This document shows positions 1 to 7,696 of a DNA stretch of 15,301 nt, piece by piece. The stretch covers positions 1 through 15,301 of the forward strand of contig JAKISR010000047.1 of the NCBI GenBank assembly GCA_021648465.1. The letters are read 5' to 3'. The first letter of the stretch is position 1. The number at the start of each line of letters is the position of its first letter. Origin of the DNA: Sulfurimonas sp. Lineage in GTDB: Bacteria; Campylobacterota; Campylobacteria; Campylobacterales; Sulfurimonadaceae. The notes beneath the pieces were generated by a model. That model saw only the letters and a program-made list of their open reading frames with translations, was not told the origin of the DNA and searched no databases. The translations under genes were made by a program, and so were the position numbers.

Positions 1-40
1 TTTTTAACTGTGTTGAAAATTTAGCCATTTTCCTACTCAT
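1..40 (-). CDS. Possible 5' end of a gene running off the left edge
   Basis: On the minus strand an ATG at 40-38 is preceded by a GAGG ribosome-binding site about 8 bases upstream (within 45-53). It opens a frame with no stop to the window edge, reading MSRKMAKFSTQLK. Only 13 codons are visible, so no family can be assigned. The good Shine-Dalgarno spacing is the only support. If real, the gene is divergent from the methyltransferase-like gene at 163 and shares its roughly 120-base upstream region. Confidence 0.35.
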   Translation of the reverse strand, partial: MSRKMAKFSTQLK

Positions 41-162
41 ATTTATACCCTCACTTTTATTGTTTAATTTTACTCTTTTGAGAATTAAACTTTACAAAAA
101 GTTGTTTGATTTTCTTGGGGTAGTATACAAAAAACTATTTTGTAGGGTTAAAAGATAGTGAA

Positions 163-2559
163 TTGCCAAAGTATATCTTAGTATCAGATTTTGAGAGATT
201 TAGACTTTATGACTTAGAAGAAGATACCGTACACGAATTTAATATTAATGAATTATATAAAAATGTAAACTTATTTGGTTTTATAGCAGGATATACAAAA
301 CACAAGCTAGTTGAACAAGACCCAGTAAACATAAAAGCGGCTCTTCTTATGGGTAAATTACATGATGAGTTAAAAGAGATTGGTTATGATGGACACCCCT
401 TAGAGCTTTTTTTAGTAAGGCTTTTGTTTTTACAATTTGCAGAAGACTCTAGCATTTTTGAAAAAGGCATCTTTACACAGTTTGTAGAAGATAGGACGCA
501 TGAAGATGGAAGTGATTTGGGTGCAAAACTAACTGAGCTTTTTCAAGTTTTAAATACTACAGAAGAAAAAAGACAAACTTCAAGAGATGAAAGTTTAACT
601 GATTTTCCATACACAAATGGCAAGTTATTTGAAGAGTTTTTACCTATCCCTGCTTTTAATACAAAGATGAGAGAGATACTTCTTGAGTGTTGTTATCTCG
701 ATTGGTCAAAAATAAGTCCTGCTATTTTTGGCTCACTTTTTCAGTCTATCATGGACAAAACTCATAGAAGAAACTTAGGCGCTCACTATACAAGTGAAGC
801 AAATATTTTAAAGCTTATAAAGCCACTTTTTTTAGATGAACTTCATGAAAAATTTGAAAAAATAAAAAAAAACAAAAAGAAGCTTCAAGAGTTTCACAAA
901 GAGCTATCAGCTTTAAACTTTTTTGACCCTGCATGTGGAAGTGGTAACTTTCTTATTCTTGCATATAGAGAGATAAGAAAGCTTGAGTTTGAAATACTAA
1001 AAATACTGCATAAAGAGAGTGTTTTAGACATAGATGCCATAGTTTGGTGTGATGTTGACCAGTTTCACGGTATAGAGGTAGAAGAGTTCCCTGCTCAAAT
1101 AGCTCAAGTTGCCATGTGGCTCATAGACCATCAGATGAACATGATGATAAGTGAGTATTTCGGACAGTATTTTGTAAGACTTCCGCTTAAAAAATCGGCG
1201 AATATTGTTCACGCAAATTCACTTCAAACGGATTGGGAAGAGGTTGTAAGTAAAGATAAACTCTCTTTTATACTTGGGAATCCTCCGTTTATAGGCTCAA
1301 AACTATTAAATAAAGACCAAAGAAAAGATATGGAAATTATTTTTGATGGTGTTAAAAACGGAAAAGTACTTGATTATGTAACTGCTTGGTATTTAAAAGC
1401 TTCGCAGTATATTCAAGATACAAATATAAAAGTTGCTTTTGTTTCAACAAACTCTATCGCACAAGGTGAACAAGTAGGAATCCTTTGGAAAGAATTGTTT
1501 GATAATTACAATATTAAAATACACTTTGCACATCAAACTTTCAACTGGAGCAATGAAGCAAAATCAAATGCTGCTGTTCATGTTGTGATAATTGGCTTTG
1601 CTAATTTTGATAGTGATAATAAAAAAATATTTGAGTATGAAGATATAAAAAGTGAAGCACTAGAAAAGAGTGTAAAAAATATTAACCCCTATTTGGTTGA
1701 AGGGGAGGATATAGTTGTTACGAAAAGAACTAAGCCATTGTGCAAAGTTGAATCAATTTTTAAAGGAAATCAGCCTACAGAAGGTGGTTTTTTACTTTTA
1801 AATGATGATGAAAAAAAACTTCTTTGTAATAAATATAGTGATATTAGCGAAATAATTAAACCTGTTGTAAGTGGTAGAGAATTTTTAAATAATATAAAAA
1901 GATGGTGCTTTTGGCTTGTAGATGTCGCACCTCAAACTATAAGGAAATATGCTGAGCTATTGGAGCGGATAGAAGAAGTTAGAAAGGTGAGGCTAGAGAG
2001 TAGCTTTGAGCCTACTAAAGAACTTGCAAATTACCCAACATTATTTAGAGATATAAAAAATCCAGAGTATTTTATAGTAATTCCTGCAACTACTTCTGAA
2101 AATAGACAATATATCCCCTTTGGATTTTTTGATAAAAACTACATTCCTTTGAATAGTGTTTATATTATCCCTAACGGAGATTTATTCCTATTTGGTCAAT
2201 TAACATCACTAATGCACATGGCATGGGTAAAATATACATGCGGAAGACTAAAAAGTGATTATAGATACTCAAAAGATTTAGTATATAACAACTACCCATT
2301 TCCAAAAAATATAAGCGATAAAAACAAGCTACATGTAGAGCAAAAAGGACAAGCCATACTAGACATAAGAGCTGAGTTTAAAGACAGTTCCCTAGCAGAC
2401 CTATACGACCCACTAGCAATGCCTCCAAAACTAAAAAAAGCTCATCAAGCCTTAGATAAAGCAGTAGATAGATGCTACACAAACAAAATTTTCAAAAATG
2501 ATAAAGAACGCATAGAGTTTTTGTTTGAATTGTATGAGAGATATTTGGAAGATGCATAA
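163..2559 (+). CDS. MmeI-like DNA adenine methyltransferase / type IIG R-M protein lacking its N-terminal nuclease domain
   Basis: This is a 798-residue class I SAM-dependent DNA N6-adenine methyltransferase of the MmeI-like type IIG restriction-modification family. Visible parts, in order, are a helical spacer (about 40-200), motif X GAHYTS (206-211), SAM motif I DPACGSGN (starting at D255), catalytic motif IV NPPF (373-376), and a target-recognition region. That region ends in the family signature C693-GRLKSDYRYS followed by VYNNYPFP (to about 714). The helical tail ends LFELYERYLEDA. Full-length relatives are about 100 residues longer and start with a PD-(D/E)XK nuclease domain. Here the frame opens at a TTG just where that domain would have ended. 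Family-like residues (FVGLKDSEL) are encoded in frame upstream of this TTG, back to a TAG at 121-123, so the gene looks 5'-truncated. It has no strong ribosome-binding site. Methylation without cleavage is possible, and so is inactivity. Confidence 0.85.
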   Translation: MPKYILVSDFERFRLYDLEEDTVHEFNINELYKNVNLFGFIAGYTKHKLVEQDPVNIKAALLMGKLHDELKEIGYDGHPLELFLVRLLFLQFAEDSSIFEKGIFTQFVEDRTHEDGSDLGAKLTELFQVLNTTEEKRQTSRDESLTDFPYTNGKLFEEFLPIPAFNTKMREILLECCYLDWSKISPAIFGSLFQSIMDKTHRRNLGAHYTSEANILKLIKPLFLDELHEKFEKIKKNKKKLQEFHKELSALNFFDPACGSGNFLILAYREIRKLEFEILKILHKESVLDIDAIVWCDVDQFHGIEVEEFPAQIAQVAMWLIDHQMNMMISEYFGQYFVRLPLKKSANIVHANSLQTDWEEVVSKDKLSFILGNPPFIGSKLLNKDQRKDMEIIFDGVKNGKVLDYVTAWYLKASQYIQDTNIKVAFVSTNSIAQGEQVGILWKELFDNYNIKIHFAHQTFNWSNEAKSNAAVHVVIIGFANFDSDNKKIFEYEDIKSEALEKSVKNINPYLVEGEDIVVTKRTKPLCKVESIFKGNQPTEGGFLLLNDDEKKLLCNKYSDISEIIKPVVSGREFLNNIKRWCFWLVDVAPQTIRKYAELLERIEEVRKVRLESSFEPTKELANYPTLFRDIKNPEYFIVIPATTSENRQYIPFGFFDKNYIPLNSVYIIPNGDLFLFGQLTSLMHMAWVKYTCGRLKSDYRYSKDLVYNNYPFPKNISDKNKLHVEQKGQAILDIRAEFKDSSLADLYDPLAMPPKLKKAHQALDKAVDRCYTNKIFKNDKERIEFLFELYERYLEDA

Positions 2560-2604
2560 AAAACATTTCAATTTGTCATATTTTTTAAATAACTTATTAG
2601 AAAA

Positions 2605-2613
2605 TGCTAGTAT
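2605..2613 (+). promoter_or_regulatory. Candidate extended -10 promoter for the tcmP pair
   Basis: TGCTAGTAT matches an extended -10 (TGn plus TAGTAT). It lies about 20 bases before the preferred tcmP start at 2634, with an AAGGG ribosome-binding site in between. No convincing -35 is visible. Its position overlaps the alternative ATG at 2604, which argues that the alternative start is not used. Confidence 0.35.
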
Positions 2614-2633
2614 CAAGAAAAAAGGGTACTAAT

Positions 2634-3770
2634 ATGGCAACTAATAAACAAGAGACAAAAAATAATATATTTGAGCATTCACAAGCTAAACTTAACTTTT
2701 ATAAAAATTATTTAGTAAAATACTTGGTAATACTTTTAAATGATGTGCATACAAAACAAATTAATATTTATGATATCTTTTGCGGAATAGGTATATATGC
2801 GGATGGAAATCAAGGAAGTCCTGTAATCGCTATGGAGATTATTAAAGAATTAACAGAAAAATATCCGTTAAAAAAAATAACTTTGACTATTAATGATAAA
2901 GAAAAAAGTAAAGTTGATTTTGTAAGTAATTATATTGATGAAAAATATAAAAATATTTGTAATGTAAGTTCTTTTAATCTTGATGCTGTAAAAATGTTGA
3001 AGAATGTAAATGAAGATATTAAAAAAACAAAAAAAGGAATTAAAAACCTAGTTTTTATAGACCCTTATGGCTATAAAGAAATTTATAAAGATGATATATT
3101 AAATATAATGAATAGTAAAAATAGTGAAATTATTTTATTTTTACCAATAGCCCAAATGTATAGATTTTCAGATTCGGCATTGACAGACGAAGAAAATAAT
3201 TCATATAAACATTTAAGAAGATTTATTAAAGAATTCTTTGATGAAAATCATCCTTTCCATACAGAACAGTCTAAAAATCAGCTAAAATATATAGGTTTCA
3301 TCAAAGAGGCAGTTTCTTTTAATGATAAATATTTTTCAGCAAGTTATAGTATTCAAAGAGATAGTAAAAATTATTATGCACTATTTTTTATAACAAATCA
3401 TATTTATGGATTAGATAGAATCATAGATACAAAATGGAAGCTTGACAATAATTGTGGAGAAGGATTTAAAAAAGAAAAAACTATAAATTTATTTACTGAT
3501 ATATTTGAAGAAGAAAATAAAGAGAATTGTTTAGAAAAATTAGAAATTAAGTTGCTAGAATATTTAAAAGAATTAAGAACAAATAATGAACTTTATAAGT
3601 TTACACTTAAAGCTGGATATATGCCAAAGCAAATAAATGAGATATTAAAAATTTTAAAAAAGAATAACAAGTTGAAATTTTCAGATGATAAAACAAATAA
3701 TTATTTTTATATTGCTTGGCAATATTATAAAGATAATGATATAAGATATGAGGTGAAAATAATTGAGTAA
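2634..3770 (+). CDS. tcmP: Three-Cys-motif partner protein TcmP
   Basis: This protein of 378 residues resembles the TcmP family, which is defined by its genomic pairing with a three-cysteine-motif (Gp37/Gp68, DUF5131) protein. The N-terminal HSQAK...Y element is followed by DIFCGIGIY (from D47) and QGSP, which fit a Rossmann/methyltransferase-like motif I. A second acidic motif, FIDPYGY (D143), sits where a motif IV-like site would be expected. The C-terminal half is Lys/Asn-rich and low in recognisable motifs. I chose ATG 2634 over the in-frame ATG 2604 because AAGGG lies 7 bases upstream and the first 10 residues of the longer form look like leader sequence. The stop overlaps the next gene's start by 8 bases, so the two are probably co-translated. 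The biochemical role of the family is, to my knowledge, not established. A methyltransferase-like activity is inferred from the motifs only. Confidence 0.8.
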   Translation: MATNKQETKNNIFEHSQAKLNFYKNYLVKYLVILLNDVHTKQINIYDIFCGIGIYADGNQGSPVIAMEIIKELTEKYPLKKITLTINDKEKSKVDFVSNYIDEKYKNICNVSSFNLDAVKMLKNVNEDIKKTKKGIKNLVFIDPYGYKEIYKDDILNIMNSKNSEIILFLPIAQMYRFSDSALTDEENNSYKHLRRFIKEFFDENHPFHTEQSKNQLKYIGFIKEAVSFNDKYFSASYSIQRDSKNYYALFFITNHIYGLDRIIDTKWKLDNNCGEGFKKEKTINLFTDIFEEENKENCLEKLEIKLLEYLKELRTNNELYKFTLKAGYMPKQINEILKILKKNNKLKFSDDKTNNYFYIAWQYYKDNDIRYEVKIIE

Positions 3771-4470
3771 ATCAAAAATAGAGTGGACAGAATCAACATG
3801 GAATCCAGTATCTGGATGTACCAAAATTAGTAATGGGTGTGAAAATTGTTATGCTGAACGCATGGCAAAAAGACTTCAAGCTATGGGTACAAAAGGTTAT
3901 GAGAATGGTTTTAAAGTTACATTGCATCCTCATGCATTAGAAAAGCCACTTAAACTGAAAAAATCACAGATGATATTTGTTAATTCTATGAGTGATATAT
4001 TTCATAAAGATATACCTGATGAGTACATCTTTAAAATATTTGAAGTTATGAATAAAGCTCATTGGCATACTTTCCAAGTACTTACAAAAAGACCTGAAAG
4101 ATTGGCACAAATGGCAGATAAATTAAACTGGACGAAAAATATTTGGATGGGTGTTACTGTTGAAGCGAATGATTATGTGTCAAGAGTTGATTATCTAAGA
4201 AGTCTTGATATAAAAGTAAAGTTTTTATCAATCGAGCCACTTATTGACTCTGTTGATAAGATGGATTATACAAATATTGACTGGGTAATAGTTGGTGGAG
4301 AGAGCGGTTATGGTTGTAGAGAGATAAAAAAAGAATGGGTACTTGAAGTAAAAAAGAAATGTGAGAAAGATAACATCCCTTTTTTCTTTAAACAATGGGG
4401 CGGAGTAAATAAAAAGAAAAATGGTAGGTTGTTGGATGGTAAAATATATGATGAAATACCTTTGGTGTAA
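3763..4470 (+). CDS. DUF5131 / phage Gp37-Gp68 family three-Cys-motif protein (radical-SAM-like)
   Basis: This 235-residue protein has the family's start signature IEWTESTWNP and the cysteine trio C19-x6-C26-x2-C29. That arrangement is radical-SAM-like but differs from the canonical CxxxCxxC, and would be expected to bind an iron-sulfur cluster. Further family motifs are FVNSMSDIFH (72-81), VLTKRPERL (106-114), WMGVTVE (128-134), LSIEPLID (155-162), WVIVGGESG (174-182) and FFKQWGG (208-214), ending LDGKIYDEIP. The length is normal for the family and nothing looks broken. The start is a TTG preceded by GAGGTGA, 6 bases upstream, inside the end of tcmP. The two genes form the known TcmP/three-Cys pair. 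Substrate and reaction are unknown. Members occur in phages and mobile or defence-like loci, which fits the neighbouring restriction-modification relic. Confidence 0.88.
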   Translation: MSKSKIEWTESTWNPVSGCTKISNGCENCYAERMAKRLQAMGTKGYENGFKVTLHPHALEKPLKLKKSQMIFVNSMSDIFHKDIPDEYIFKIFEVMNKAHWHTFQVLTKRPERLAQMADKLNWTKNIWMGVTVEANDYVSRVDYLRSLDIKVKFLSIEPLIDSVDKMDYTNIDWVIVGGESGYGCREIKKEWVLEVKKKCEKDNIPFFFKQWGGVNKKKNGRLLDGKIYDEIPLV

Positions 4471-4526
4471 TACAAATAAAACAATTTTTCTAAACTTATC
4501 AAAATGGTATGTTAAATAATTAAAGA

Positions 4527-4532
4527 TATAAT
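4527..4532 (+). promoter_or_regulatory. Candidate -10 box upstream of smpB
   Basis: A perfect TATAAT lies 26 bases before the smpB ATG, in an AT-rich stretch without a recognisable -35, as is common for sigma-70 promoters of Campylobacterota. It would set the 5' boundary of the long housekeeping run and separate it from the accessory island. Confidence 0.45.
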
Positions 4533-4558
4533 TATAAAAAATAAAAAGGAAATATAAA

Positions 4559-5011
4559 ATGGGTGAAACAATAGCAAAAAATAAAAAAGCCTATTTTGAT
4601 TACTTTTTAGAAGAGAAGTTTGAGGCTGGCCTTGTTTTAAGTGGCAGTGAGGTGAAAGGTATTCGTGCTAGGCGTGTAAATTTAAAAGATAGTTTTATCC
4701 GTTTTGTTGGAGATGAAGCTTTTTTGTTTAATGCTCATATTGGAAGGTTAGAAACAACTCACCATTTTTATGGGCATGAAGAGAGAGGAAGTCGCAAACT
4801 TCTTTTGCATAAAAAACAGTTGCAAAAGATGAAAAAAGCAGTTGAGAGAGATGGCTACACCATTGTTCCATTGCAACTATATTTTAATGCCAGAAATATT
4901 GTAAAAATTCAAATTGCCATAGCAAAAGGTAAACAGCTGCATGACAAAAGACAAGACTTAAAAGCAAAAGATATGAAGCGAGACATACAGCGAGCTATGA
5001 AAGACTATTGA
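4559..5011 (+). CDS. smpB: SsrA-binding protein SmpB
   Basis: SmpB binds tmRNA and brings it to stalled ribosomes, where trans-translation tags the incomplete protein and frees the ribosome. The 150 residues have the family's usual length. Its signature stretches are visible: IAKNKKAYFDYF at the start, GLVLSGSEVKGIRARRVNLKDSF (residues about 24-46), HEERGSRKLLLHKKQ, and GYTIVPLQLYF...KIQIAIAKGKQLHDKR. The tail is basic (KAKDMKRDIQRAMKDY), as in the family's ribosome-inserted C-terminus. AAGGA lies upstream of the ATG with about 9 bases between. The stop TGA shares its last base with the ATG of the following peptidase gene, so the two are translationally coupled. Confidence 0.97.
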   Translation: MGETIAKNKKAYFDYFLEEKFEAGLVLSGSEVKGIRARRVNLKDSFIRFVGDEAFLFNAHIGRLETTHHFYGHEERGSRKLLLHKKQLQKMKKAVERDGYTIVPLQLYFNARNIVKIQIAIAKGKQLHDKRQDLKAKDMKRDIQRAMKDY

Positions 5012-5868
5012 TGAAGTTATTGTTTGTTTTAGTACTTTTTGTATCTTCACTTTTTTCATTTAGCATAGAACTTTCAGATTCTACAATTGCAAATGGTAAG
5101 ACGGTACTTTTAGAATTTTCTAAAGATAAAAATATTAAGTATGATAAAATAATTATAGGTAAAAAAAAATATAAGATATATGATAACCCAATTTATAAAG
5201 AAAAAGCTTATGTTTTACTTCCTATGAGCTATTATGAAAAACCAAGTGAAAAAAAAGTGGAAATATTCTACACTGAAAATAAAGATAAAAAAAAAAGAGT
5301 TTTAATTTTTCGTGTTAAAGATGGTAAATATGAAAAAGAAAAAATCAAAGTACAAAGCTCAAAAGTAAATTTAAGAAAAGAGGATAAAAAAAGAGCTTCG
5401 AAAGAGTATGCTGAGGCTATGAAAATATATAGAACCTCTACTAAAAAAAGTCATATATCAAAAGAGTTTATAGTACCAATGAAAAGCAAAATAACAAGTG
5501 ATTTTGGAAAAGCTAGAGTTTATAATGATACACTAAAGGGGTATCATAGTGGAACAGATTTTAGAGCAAAAATCGGAACTCCTATTATAGCTAGTAATGA
5601 TGGTATAGTAGTTTTAGCAAAAGATAGATTTTACTCAGGTAATTCGGTTATAATAGACCATGGACAAGGAATTTACTCATGTTACTATCATATGAGTAAG
5701 TTTGATGTGAAAAAAGGAAATATAGTTAAGCGTGGTGAATCTTTAGGTCTCTCAGGAGATAGCGGTAGAGTTACTGGTCCTCATCTTCACTTTAGTTTTC
5801 GAGTTGGTGGTGAACAAGTTGATCCACTTCAGTTGATAAAATTAATAAATATAAATTTACTAAAATAA
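5011..5868 (+). CDS. Secreted M23 (LytM-type) peptidoglycan peptidase
   Basis: This is a 285-residue zinc metallopeptidase predicted to cut peptide cross-links in periplasmic peptidoglycan. Residues 1-17 form a signal peptide (short basic start, then a Leu/Val/Phe/Ser core). A Lys-rich, beta-type N-terminal region follows. The M23 domain occupies about 155-275. It has the HxxxD zinc motif H179-SGTD183, a further histidine H227 in YYHMS, and the H258-L-H260 motif. The full zinc/catalytic set is therefore present and the enzyme is expected to be active. The ATG at 5011 overlaps the smpB stop (TGATG). A TTG one codon upstream is possible but unnecessary. Members of this family help set cell shape in helical relatives (Csd/Pgp proteins), but I cannot assign this one to a named member. 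Confidence 0.9.
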   Translation: MKLLFVLVLFVSSLFSFSIELSDSTIANGKTVLLEFSKDKNIKYDKIIIGKKKYKIYDNPIYKEKAYVLLPMSYYEKPSEKKVEIFYTENKDKKKRVLIFRVKDGKYEKEKIKVQSSKVNLRKEDKKRASKEYAEAMKIYRTSTKKSHISKEFIVPMKSKITSDFGKARVYNDTLKGYHSGTDFRAKIGTPIIASNDGIVVLAKDRFYSGNSVIIDHGQGIYSCYYHMSKFDVKKGNIVKRGESLGLSGDSGRVTGPHLHFSFRVGGEQVDPLQLIKLININLLK

Positions 5869-5882
5869 GGAATTAAAAAACA

Positions 5883-6479
5883 ATGACACTATTTCAAATT
5901 ATGATGCTTGGAGCCTCTGCTTTTTTTGCATATAAAGTTTACGAGCATATTCAAACACTTCAAGATCCTAAATCAAATAATCAAGATAACTCTAACGATG
6001 AGCAAAAAAATGCAGATACTTTTTCCCCTTTTGACCCAGAAACACTGATACAAAAAGCAGATGTTGCATTTGAAGAGGGAGATATGAAAAAAGCGTTGGC
6101 ATTACTTATAGAAGCAAATGCAAAAAGAGACAATAACCCAGATGTTCTTTTTAAATTAGGATATATTATGCAAAATCTAGGCGATAATGATGAAGCTATG
6201 AAATACTACAAAGAGTCTCTTGAAGTGGATAGAAATAATGAATTTGTACATAATTCAATGGCTTCAATATATAGAACAAATGGTGAATTTATATCGGCAA
6301 AAATGCATTTAACAGAATCATTAGAGATAGATAATAGTAATGCTATAACATACTATAATTTTGGAAATCTTTTAGTAGACATGCAACATCCTGAGGAAGC
6401 TAAAGAGATGTATAAAAAAGCACTTGAAGTGAACCCAGAGCTTAATGAAGCCAAAGAAGAGCTAGAAAAGTTATCTTAA
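5883..6479 (+). CDS. Membrane-anchored TPR protein
   Basis: This 198-residue protein has an uncleaved-looking N-terminal membrane segment (residues about 3-20), an Asn/Asp/Gln-rich linker (28-50), and about four tetratricopeptide repeats (roughly 54-86, 87-119, 121-153 and 154-187) with the usual small/aromatic pattern, for example LGYIMQNLGDNDEAMKYYKESLEVD. TPR arrays mediate protein-protein contacts, and no enzymatic motif is present. The N-terminus lacks positively charged flanks before the hydrophobic stretch, while K18 and H22 follow it, so topology is uncertain. An AAGGA ribosome-binding site precedes the ATG. The gene sits 14 bases after the M23 peptidase gene and 13 before the DUF4395 gene. 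A scaffold role in envelope assembly would fit the context but is only inference. Confidence 0.85.
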   Translation: MTLFQIMMLGASAFFAYKVYEHIQTLQDPKSNNQDNSNDEQKNADTFSPFDPETLIQKADVAFEEGDMKKALALLIEANAKRDNNPDVLFKLGYIMQNLGDNDEAMKYYKESLEVDRNNEFVHNSMASIYRTNGEFISAKMHLTESLEIDNSNAITYYNFGNLLVDMQHPEEAKEMYKKALEVNPELNEAKEELEKLS

Positions 6480-6492
6480 AAAAAGGAAAAAA

Positions 6493-6927
6493 ATGTTGAA
6501 TTCATGTCCCGTAAATTTTATAAAAATAGATGAAAATCAATTAAGAATACAATCTTTTTTTGTTACATTAGTATCGATATCAATTATTTTAACAGGAGTA
6601 ATCGATCTAGCGGCTTTATTGGTTTATGATTATTTTGCAAGAATTTTTTTATCACAAAAATTTAGTCCATTTGCACAAATTGCGCTTTTTATTATTAGAA
6701 TTTTTAAGATTAAACAGCGTCTTGTAGACTCCGCTCCTAAAAATTTTGCTTCTAAAATAGGACTTATTTTTTCAATTGCAATATTTAGTTCATTTATTTT
6801 AGGCTCACAAGAAGCAGTATTTAGTTTTGCAGTTATTTTAGCTGTTAGTGCTGGACTAGAATCATTTTTAAATTTTTGTGTAGGGTGTAAGTTTTATGCA
6901 ATTTTAAAATATTTTAAAATATTTTAA
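6493..6927 (+). CDS. DUF4395 family integral membrane protein
   Basis: This small membrane protein of 144 residues shows the DUF4395 pattern: an N-terminal Cys-Pro (C5-P6, in NSCPVNF), then hydrophobic spans at about 21-47, 86-105 and 107-127, and a C-terminal CVGC motif (C129, C132) followed by KFY. The conserved cysteines suggest redox or metal chemistry at the membrane, but I know of no demonstrated function for the family. An AAAAGG ribosome-binding site precedes the ATG. The last codons lie in a short AT-rich tandem repeat (6901-6927), so the exact C-terminus may vary between strains. Confidence 0.8.
   Translation: MLNSCPVNFIKIDENQLRIQSFFVTLVSISIILTGVIDLAALLVYDYFARIFLSQKFSPFAQIALFIIRIFKIKQRLVDSAPKNFASKIGLIFSIAIFSSFILGSQEAVFSFAVILAVSAGLESFLNFCVGCKFYAILKYFKIF
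6901..6927 (+). repeat. 10-bp AT-rich tandem repeat at the 3' end of the DUF4395 gene
   Basis: ATTTTAAAAT occurs twice in tandem (6901-6910 and 6911-6920) and is followed by a partial third copy, ATTTTAA (6921-6927), that contains the stop codon. Each unit is also self-complementary. Slippage would change the C-terminus and the distance to the next gene. Confidence 0.7.
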
Positions 6928-6937
6928 GGTGCTCAGT

Positions 6938-7660
6938 GTGAAAATATCCCAAATATATAATTTTTTAAATGAACTCTCTCCATTTGAGCTACAAGAGAGT
7001 TGGGATAATTCAGGTCTTTTACTTGGTGATTTTAATCAAGATGTAAAAAAAGTTGCTTTAAGTATAGATGTTGATGAGGCTTTGTTGGATTCATTAGAAA
7101 ATGACACACTTTTAATAACTCATCATCCTATTATTTTTGGCGGATTAAAACAATTGGAATTTAATAAATATCCTGCTAATTTAATTCAAAAAATGATACA
7201 AAAAAATATCTCTAATATTGCAATGCATACAAATTTTGATCAAACACATCTAAATGAATATGTTGCAACTCAAATTTTGGGATATGCAATTTCTCATAAA
7301 GATGGTTTTATTGCATATTTAGATATAAATGAAGATTTTGATACTTTTGCATCTAAAGTTGCAATTGCATTCTCACTTCCTCATGCAAAATGTGTAAAAA
7401 GTTCAAATTTTATAAAAACAGCAGCATTAACTACTGGTTCCGGATGTTCTTTACTCAAGTCTATAGATGCTGATTGTTTTTTAACAGGAGATGTGAAATA
7501 CCATGATGCTATGGAGGCAAAAAGTATAAATTTGTCACTTATTGATATAGGACATTTCGAAAGTGAACGCTTTTTTGCAGATATTTTGCTTAAACATTTG
7601 AAAAATTTAGGTTTAGAAGCTATAATTTCATCATCAAAAAATCCTTTTACTTATATTTAA
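6938..7660 (+). CDS. Nif3-like dinuclear metal-centre protein
   Basis: This 240-residue member of the NIF3/YbgI/DUF34 family belongs to a group of hexameric toroids with a dinuclear metal site. Family motifs are WDNSGLLLG (22-30), the paired histidines H62-H63 in THHPIIFGGLK, the MHTNFD motif with D101, and the C-terminal H206-x3-E210 pair (IGHFESE). All expected metal ligands are therefore present. I prefer GTG 6938 (MKISQIYNFL) to the earlier GTG at 6929. Homologues start with a similar MKI sequence, and AAGG at 6926-6929 then sits 8 bases upstream. The biochemical role is unsettled in the family. The gene is followed after 36 bases by the zinc-ribbon gene, an order I recall from Helicobacter pylori (HP0959-HP0958). 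Confidence 0.92.
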   Translation: MKISQIYNFLNELSPFELQESWDNSGLLLGDFNQDVKKVALSIDVDEALLDSLENDTLLITHHPIIFGGLKQLEFNKYPANLIQKMIQKNISNIAMHTNFDQTHLNEYVATQILGYAISHKDGFIAYLDINEDFDTFASKVAIAFSLPHAKCVKSSNFIKTAALTTGSGCSLLKSIDADCFLTGDVKYHDAMEAKSINLSLIDIGHFESERFFADILLKHLKNLGLEAIISSSKNPFTYI

Positions 7661-7696
7661 GTAATTGACATAATAATTTAATCCAAAAGGAGATTA

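Noticed and set aside
1024..1212. Minus-strand open frame of 62 codons inside the methyltransferase-like gene
   Set aside because: It lies fully within a well-supported gene on the other strand and shows no family motif.
2604..2633. Longer N-terminus for TcmP from ATG 2604
   Set aside because: The AAGGG site fits ATG 2634, and a possible -10 box overlaps the earlier ATG.
6929..6937. Earlier GTG start for the Nif3-like gene
   Set aside because: It would overlap the AAGG ribosome-binding site, and homologues begin at MKI.
7665..7670. Perfect TTGACA -35 before the zinc-ribbon gene
   Set aside because: No -10 element lies at a suitable distance. The expected position is occupied by the ribosome-binding site.
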